Both the position numbers and the translations under genes were made by a program. Below the pieces are notes generated by a model, which worked only from the letters and a program-made list of their open reading frames with translations, had not been told where the DNA came from and made no database searches. Of a stretch of DNA of 8,972 bases, positions 6,061-8,972 are shown one piece after another (the first letter of the stretch is position 1; the number at the start of each line of letters is the position of its first letter). The stretch lies in NCBI GenBank assembly GCA_043766915.1, contig JAYUHO010000344.1, positions 1 to 8,972 of the forward strand, in the 5' to 3' direction. The stretch comes from JANNAT01 sp043766915 (GTDB lineage Bacteria > Pseudomonadota > Alphaproteobacteria > Rhodobacterales > Rhodobacteraceae).

Positions 6061-6840
6061 ATGGATCTGGGGATCAAAGGCAAACGGGCACTGGTGTGTG
6101 CGGGCTCTAAGGGGTTGGGGCGCGGCTGTGCGATGGCTTTGGCCGAAGCCGGGGTCGATCTGATCCTGAATGCGCGTGGTGCTGCGGCGTTGGAGGCGAC
6201 GGCGGCAGATATTCGGGCGGCCTTCGGGGTGCAGGTGACCCCCGTTGCCGCCGACATCACCACCGAAGTAGGCCGCGCGCAGGTGTTGGCCGTTGCAGGC
6301 GCGGTGGACATTCTGATCACCAATGCCGCAGGTCCACCGCCCGGCATGTGGCAAGACTGGACGCGCGACGATTTTCTGCGCGCCATTGATGGCAATATGC
6401 TGACGCCGATTGCGCTGATGCAGGCGCTGTTGCCGGGGATGATCGCGCAAGGTTGGGGGCGGGTGGTGAACATCACGTCGCAATCGGTCAAGGCGCCTGT
6501 CGCGCAACTGGGCCTGTCCAACACCGCGCGGGCGGGACTGACGGGGTATGTGGCGGGCACATCGCGGCAGGTGGCGCCGATGGGGGTGACGATCAACAAT
6601 CTGTTGCCCGGCATCCACGACACTGACCGCGCCACCTCGCTCGACGGCGGCGTGATGGCCGCGCGCGGGATCACGATGGAGCAGGCGCGGGCCGAGCGGT
6701 TTGCGACGATCCCCGCACGCCGCTATGGTACGGCGGCGGAATTTGGTGCGGCGGCGGCATTTTTGTGCAGCCAGCAGGCCGGGTTCATCGTCGGGCAGAA
6801 TATCTTGCTCGATGGCGGGGCGGTGAACGCGACGCTTTAA
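6061..6840 (+). CDS. SDR-family protein with non-canonical catalytic residues
   Basis: This is a 259-aa Rossmann-fold short-chain dehydrogenase/reductase of the classical length, probably cytoplasmic. The cofactor loop reads CAGSKGLGRG (13-22), a variant of TGxxxGxG. NAAG is at 88-91, Ser140 sits in NITSQS, and the C-terminus FIVGQNILLDGGAVNATL is typical of 3-oxoacyl-ACP-reductase-like SDRs. The usual YxxxK is missing: the expected Tyr, 12 residues after Ser140, is Leu152, and the Lys is Ala156 (LSNTARAGL). This matches a known bacterial BKR-like SDR subgroup described as lacking a perfect NAD motif and catalytic tetrad. The substrate is unknown, and normal reductase activity should not be assumed. 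The start has a strong GGGAGG (6049-6054) 6 nt upstream. Divergent from the Hint gene; 164 nt upstream of the ABC ATPase on the same strand. Confidence 0.9.
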   Translation: MDLGIKGKRALVCAGSKGLGRGCAMALAEAGVDLILNARGAAALEATAADIRAAFGVQVTPVAADITTEVGRAQVLAVAGAVDILITNAAGPPPGMWQDWTRDDFLRAIDGNMLTPIALMQALLPGMIAQGWGRVVNITSQSVKAPVAQLGLSNTARAGLTGYVAGTSRQVAPMGVTINNLLPGIHDTDRATSLDGGVMAARGITMEQARAERFATIPARRYGTAAEFGAAAAFLCSQQAGFIVGQNILLDGGAVNATL

Positions 6841-6867
6841 GCGGTTCTGCGCGGTGGCTGTCGACCG

Positions 6868-6909
6868 CGGGCGTTGTGCCCGGCCCCCGCTGCGGCTTGA
6901 CGCGCGGGG
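6868..6909 (+). other. Two adjacent hairpins downstream of the SDR gene
   Basis: CGGGC-N5-GCCCG (6868-6882) is followed by CCCCGC-N13-GCGGGG (6885-6909), starting 28 nt after the SDR stop. GC-rich stems in series could attenuate or stabilise the SDR transcript before the ABC gene. There is no U-run, so intrinsic termination is not supported. The rest of the 164-nt gap up to the ABC ATPase holds no gene and no good promoter that I can see. Confidence 0.3.
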
Positions 6910-7004
6910 TGTGGCACGGGAGGCGATGTCGGCATTTTGCCCGCCTGCTTGCCCAATACGCGCGGGACTGGTAGGGAAAGTCCGACCAAATCACTTGGGA
7001 TATC

Positions 7005-8093
7005 ATGCCAGACGCTGCTGCCAGTCGATTGGAAGTTCACGGCCTGACCCGCGCTTTTGGCGGCGTGGCGGTGGTGTCGGATGTCAGCCTGTCAGTGGCG
7101 GCGGGGCAGGTGATGTGTCTGCTCGGGCCATCGGGGTGCGGCAAATCCACCACGCTGCGGATGATCGCAGGGGTCGAACGCCCGGATGCCGGGCGCGTTG
7201 TGATCGACGGCCAAGCGGTGTTCGCGCCGGGGGTCAACCTGCCGCCCGAGGCGCGTGGCGTGGGGCTGATGTTTCAGGATTTCGCGCTGTTTCCGCATCT
7301 GAGTGTGGCGGCGAATGTGGGCTTTGGGCTGACGGGCGACAAAACCGCGCGCGCGCGCCGGGTGGACGAGCTGCTGGAGCGGGTCAATCTGACCGGCTTT
7401 GGCGCGCAGCATCCGCATCAGCTGTCCGGCGGCGAGCAGCAACGCGTGGCACTGGCCCGCGCTTTGGCCCCGCGCCCGCGCGTGATGCTGATGGACGAGC
7501 CGTTCTCGGGACTGGACAACCGGCTGCGCGATGGCATCCGCGACGCCACGCTGGCGGTGCTGAAGGAAGAAGGGGCCGCGGTGCTGCTGGTGACGCACGA
7601 GCCGGATGAGGCGATGCGCATGGCCAATCAGATCGCGTTGATGCGGGCGGGCCGGGTGGTGCAACGCGGCGCACCCTACAACATCTACAACGCCCCGGCA
7701 GATCGTGAAGCGGCGGCATTCTTTAGCGATATCAATGTGATAAAAGGCATCTCTCGCGGGGCGTTGACAGACACACCGTTTGGCGCATTTTTGACGCCGG
7801 GCCATGCTGACGGGGCAGCGGTGGATATTGTCATCCGCCCGCAGCATCTGAAGATCGACTTTGATCGCGCAGGGCGCGGCCCGAACCCGACGGCGATGGA
7901 TGGCACGCCTGCGCGCGGCTGCGTGCTGCGCGCGCGCTATCTGGGGCGGGAAAGTCTGGTCGAGTTTCGGATGGATTTTGATGGATCGGTGCTGACCACA
8001 TCTGTGCCGGGGGTCTTTTTGCCCAATGTGGATACAGCCCTTTGGCTGATGATCCGGCGCGATAAGTGTTTTGTGTTTCCGGCGGCGCGCTAA
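7005..8093 (+). CDS. ABC transporter ATP-binding protein, FbpC/PotA-like with TOBE domain
   Basis: This is the cytoplasmic ATPase of an importer of the iron(III)/sulfate/spermidine/maltose type. Motifs in order: Walker A GPSGCGKST at 41-49, Q-loop Gln91 followed by DFALFPHLS, signature LSGGEQQR at 140-147, Walker B VMLMDEP at 160-166, D-loop SGLD at 168-171, and switch His198 in VTHEP. Residues ~245-355 form a TOBE-type regulatory region with IRPQHLKI (277-284) and ARYLGRESLVEF (310-321). The 362 aa are normal for the class. The substrate cannot be fixed; the best fit by feel is ferric iron or a polyamine-like solute. No permease or periplasmic binding protein lies in the window: the SDR gene is upstream and a regulator on the opposite strand follows, so it is either an orphan or serves a system encoded elsewhere. 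ATG start with GGGA (6997-7000) 4 nt upstream. Confidence 0.93.
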   Translation: MPDAAASRLEVHGLTRAFGGVAVVSDVSLSVAAGQVMCLLGPSGCGKSTTLRMIAGVERPDAGRVVIDGQAVFAPGVNLPPEARGVGLMFQDFALFPHLSVAANVGFGLTGDKTARARRVDELLERVNLTGFGAQHPHQLSGGEQQRVALARALAPRPRVMLMDEPFSGLDNRLRDGIRDATLAVLKEEGAAVLLVTHEPDEAMRMANQIALMRAGRVVQRGAPYNIYNAPADREAAAFFSDINVIKGISRGALTDTPFGAFLTPGHADGAAVDIVIRPQHLKIDFDRAGRGPNPTAMDGTPARGCVLRARYLGRESLVEFRMDFDGSVLTTSVPGVFLPNVDTALWLMIRRDKCFVFPAAR

Positions 8094-8148
8094 GCCGGTT
8101 CGGATATGATGCGCTGCGAAAGGCGGGGGTTTCACACGCCCGCGACGA

Positions 8149-8171
8149 CAATCGCTTGGGCGATTATCGCC
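8149..8171. repeat. Alternating inverted ATCGC motifs
   Basis: AATCGC-TTGG-GCGATT (8150-8165) is a perfect 6-bp stem-loop. It overlaps GGCGAT-T-ATCGCC (8159-8171), another perfect 6-bp dyad, so three ATCGC half-sites alternate in orientation. This could be a protein-binding array or alternative RNA hairpins between the convergent ABC and WYL genes. A smaller 5-bp dyad (8123-8143) lies just before it. Confidence 0.4.
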
Positions 8172-8173
8172 TG

Positions 8174-8203
8174 CCCCCGTGGGATATTTATGCACAGAAA
8201 AAG
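8174..8203 (+). repeat. CCCCC-GTGGGATATTTATG-type intergenic motif
   Basis: The AT-rich stretch GGGATATTTATG followed by CACAGAAAAAG stands out in a GC-rich gene-end region, about 80 nt after the ABC stop. I recall short GGGATATTT/GGGAGTATTT motifs with a trailing A-rich ACAGAAAA tail recurring after genes in Rhodobacterales; membership is from memory and not shown by this window alone. Confidence 0.3.
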
Positions 8204-8221
8204 CGGAATTTTAGATAAGGT

Positions 8222-8899
8222 TTAGGGAGTTGGTGAGGTGCTGGCCCGCCAGGCCGCAAGTCCGTGTGCGGGATCGTTGGGGAATACCTCGCCCGTCCGC
8301 GTCACCGCAATGATCCGGTCGACGCGAAAGCTGCGGAAATCCTGGCGGGTTTCGCAATAGGCGGTCAAGATGCGCACTTTGCCGGACAACCCCAGTTGCA
8401 AGGGCTGAACATCGAGATGGCTTTCGCGGCCATTGGGTTCGATATAGGTCAGTGTCAGGCGTTCGCGGGCGCGGATGGCACCGCGCAATATCGGTAGATG
8501 CGCGGGCGCGTTGGCGGCTTTCTGACCGGGAAAGCTGTGCAGATCATCGGGTTCGGGCGTGGTGGGTTGCGGGGTTACCGCAGCGATTTTGGTGGCCAGT
8601 CCCTTTGCCGCGCGGGTTAAATGCGGATCAGTGCCTTGCACCACCAGACGGATGCCCAACCGCAGCACCTCGAGTTCGGCCGCGTTCAGGATCATCGGTG
8701 GAAGGGTGATGGGCGCACGCAAGATATATCCCACGCCACGCTCGCCTTCCACCGGCAGGCCAGAGGCCGCCAGTGTCGACACGTCGCGCCAGATCGTGCG
8801 CACCGACACGTTGAGACGGTCAGCCATATCAGCGGCACGGTGCAGCCGCCCGTCACGCAGGATTTGGATCAGATCAAACAGGCGGTCGGTGCGGCGCAT
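8222..8899 (-). CDS. YafY-family transcriptional regulator (HTH_11 plus WYL domain)
   Basis: This is a 225-aa DNA-binding regulator. Residues ~5-60 form an HTH_11 winged helix with RTDRLFDLIQILRDGR at the start, recognition region VSVRTIWRDVSTL (31-43) and GERGVGYIL wing (52-60). Residues ~135-200 form a WYL domain ending AYCETRQDFRSFRVDRI. The eponymous Trp-Tyr-Leu strand reads R-I-L here (residues 176-178), a divergent version. WYL domains sense nucleic acids or small ligands, but the effector is unknown. The length is typical of short YafY-type members. The ATG is preceded by no clear Shine-Dalgarno. TTGACC (complement of 8929-8934) and CACAGT (complement of 8906-8911), 17 nt apart, end 6 nt before the ATG, suggesting a leaderless transcript. 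The dyad at 8955-8972 upstream is a likely autoregulatory or divergent-gene operator. Confidence 0.92.
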   Translation of the reverse strand: MRRTDRLFDLIQILRDGRLHRAADMADRLNVSVRTIWRDVSTLAASGLPVEGERGVGYILRAPITLPPMILNAAELEVLRLGIRLVVQGTDPHLTRAAKGLATKIAAVTPQPTTPEPDDLHSFPGQKAANAPAHLPILRGAIRARERLTLTYIEPNGRESHLDVQPLQLGLSGKVRILTAYCETRQDFRSFRVDRIIAVTRTGEVFPNDPAHGLAAWRASTSPTP

Positions 8900-8905
8900 G
8901 GGCAG

Positions 8906-8934
8906 ACTGTGGCGATGGTCTGCTTTTGGGTCAA
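8906..8934 (-). promoter_or_regulatory. Candidate promoter of the WYL regulator, possibly leaderless
   Basis: On the minus strand TTGACC is followed by a 17-nt spacer and CACAGT. Six nucleotides separate this -10 from the ATG, putting the expected transcript start on the start codon. The -35 is strong (5 of 6) and the -10 is weak (3 of 6). No Shine-Dalgarno lies near the ATG, in line with leaderless translation. Confidence 0.4.
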
Positions 8935-8954
8935 TGCAAATCAGGCAGGGGCAA

Positions 8955-8972
8955 CTGACACATAGCTGTCAG
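8955..8972. promoter_or_regulatory. Inverted repeat CTGACA-N6-TGTCAG, probable operator
   Basis: Perfect 6-bp arms (8955-8960 and 8967-8972) flank a 6-nt centre, CATAGC, at the window edge, 55 nt upstream of the regulator start and just upstream of its -35. The TGACA/TGTCA half-sites and spacing fit binding by a dimeric winged-helix regulator. The gene on the far side is outside the window. Assignment to this regulator is inference. Confidence 0.5.

Noticed and set aside
5887..6674. Minus-strand frames opposite the SDR gene
   Set aside because: They are shadows; the plus frame has a strong Shine-Dalgarno and SDR motifs.
6897..6925. TTGACG as the -35 of a promoter for the ABC gene
   Set aside because: The hexamer 17 nt downstream is GAGGCG, with no resemblance to a -10 box, and nothing better lies one base either side.
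7092..8195. Minus-strand open frame of 367 codons opposite the ABC ATPase
   Set aside because: It is longer than the ATPase, but the ATPase has all Walker, signature and TOBE motifs while this frame gives a His/Arg/Gln-rich sequence without any domain.

Overview
The window looks like ordinary chromosomal DNA of an alphaproteobacterium, most likely a member of the Rhodobacteraceae (Roseobacter/Rhodobacter group). This rests on four things: the high-GC codon use; the RhlE-type helicase with an Arg/Asp-rich tail and a GDHVPDF-type C-terminus; a stand-alone Hint-domain protein of a kind common in that family; and a CCCCGGA-N5-TCCGGGG palindromic repeat typical of alphaproteobacteria. I see no phage, IS element, CRISPR array, tRNA or rRNA.

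Left part (1-4414), all minus strand. It holds a DEAD-box RNA helicase followed by a long hairpin repeat, then a DMT/EamA-family membrane transporter, then peptide chain release factor 3 (prfC). prfC and the transporter are 6 nt apart and look co-transcribed, with the transporter's Shine-Dalgarno sequence overlapping the prfC stop codon. The helicase has its own 156-nt upstream region with a candidate promoter and two inverted repeats.

Middle part (4415-5903). A small SnoaL/NTF2-like protein reads rightward, divergent from prfC. It converges on a minus-strand Hint-domain protein; the two stop codons abut exactly and sit inside one small hairpin.

Right part (5904-8972). An SDR-family protein lacking the catalytic Tyr and Lys and an FbpC/PotA-like ABC transporter ATPase read rightward. 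A YafY-type HTH-WYL transcriptional regulator reads leftward. The ATPase has no permease or binding protein in the window. A perfect CTGACA-N6-TGTCAG inverted repeat lies upstream of the regulator, at the very edge of the window, and is a good operator candidate.

The genes do not form one pathway: translation termination, RNA remodelling, transport and regulation sit side by side. I found no convincing new multi-gene system. The points most worth a second look are the catalytically atypical SDR, the Hint protein without a visible splicing C-terminus, possible leaderless starts for prfC and the WYL regulator, and several intergenic inverted repeats.
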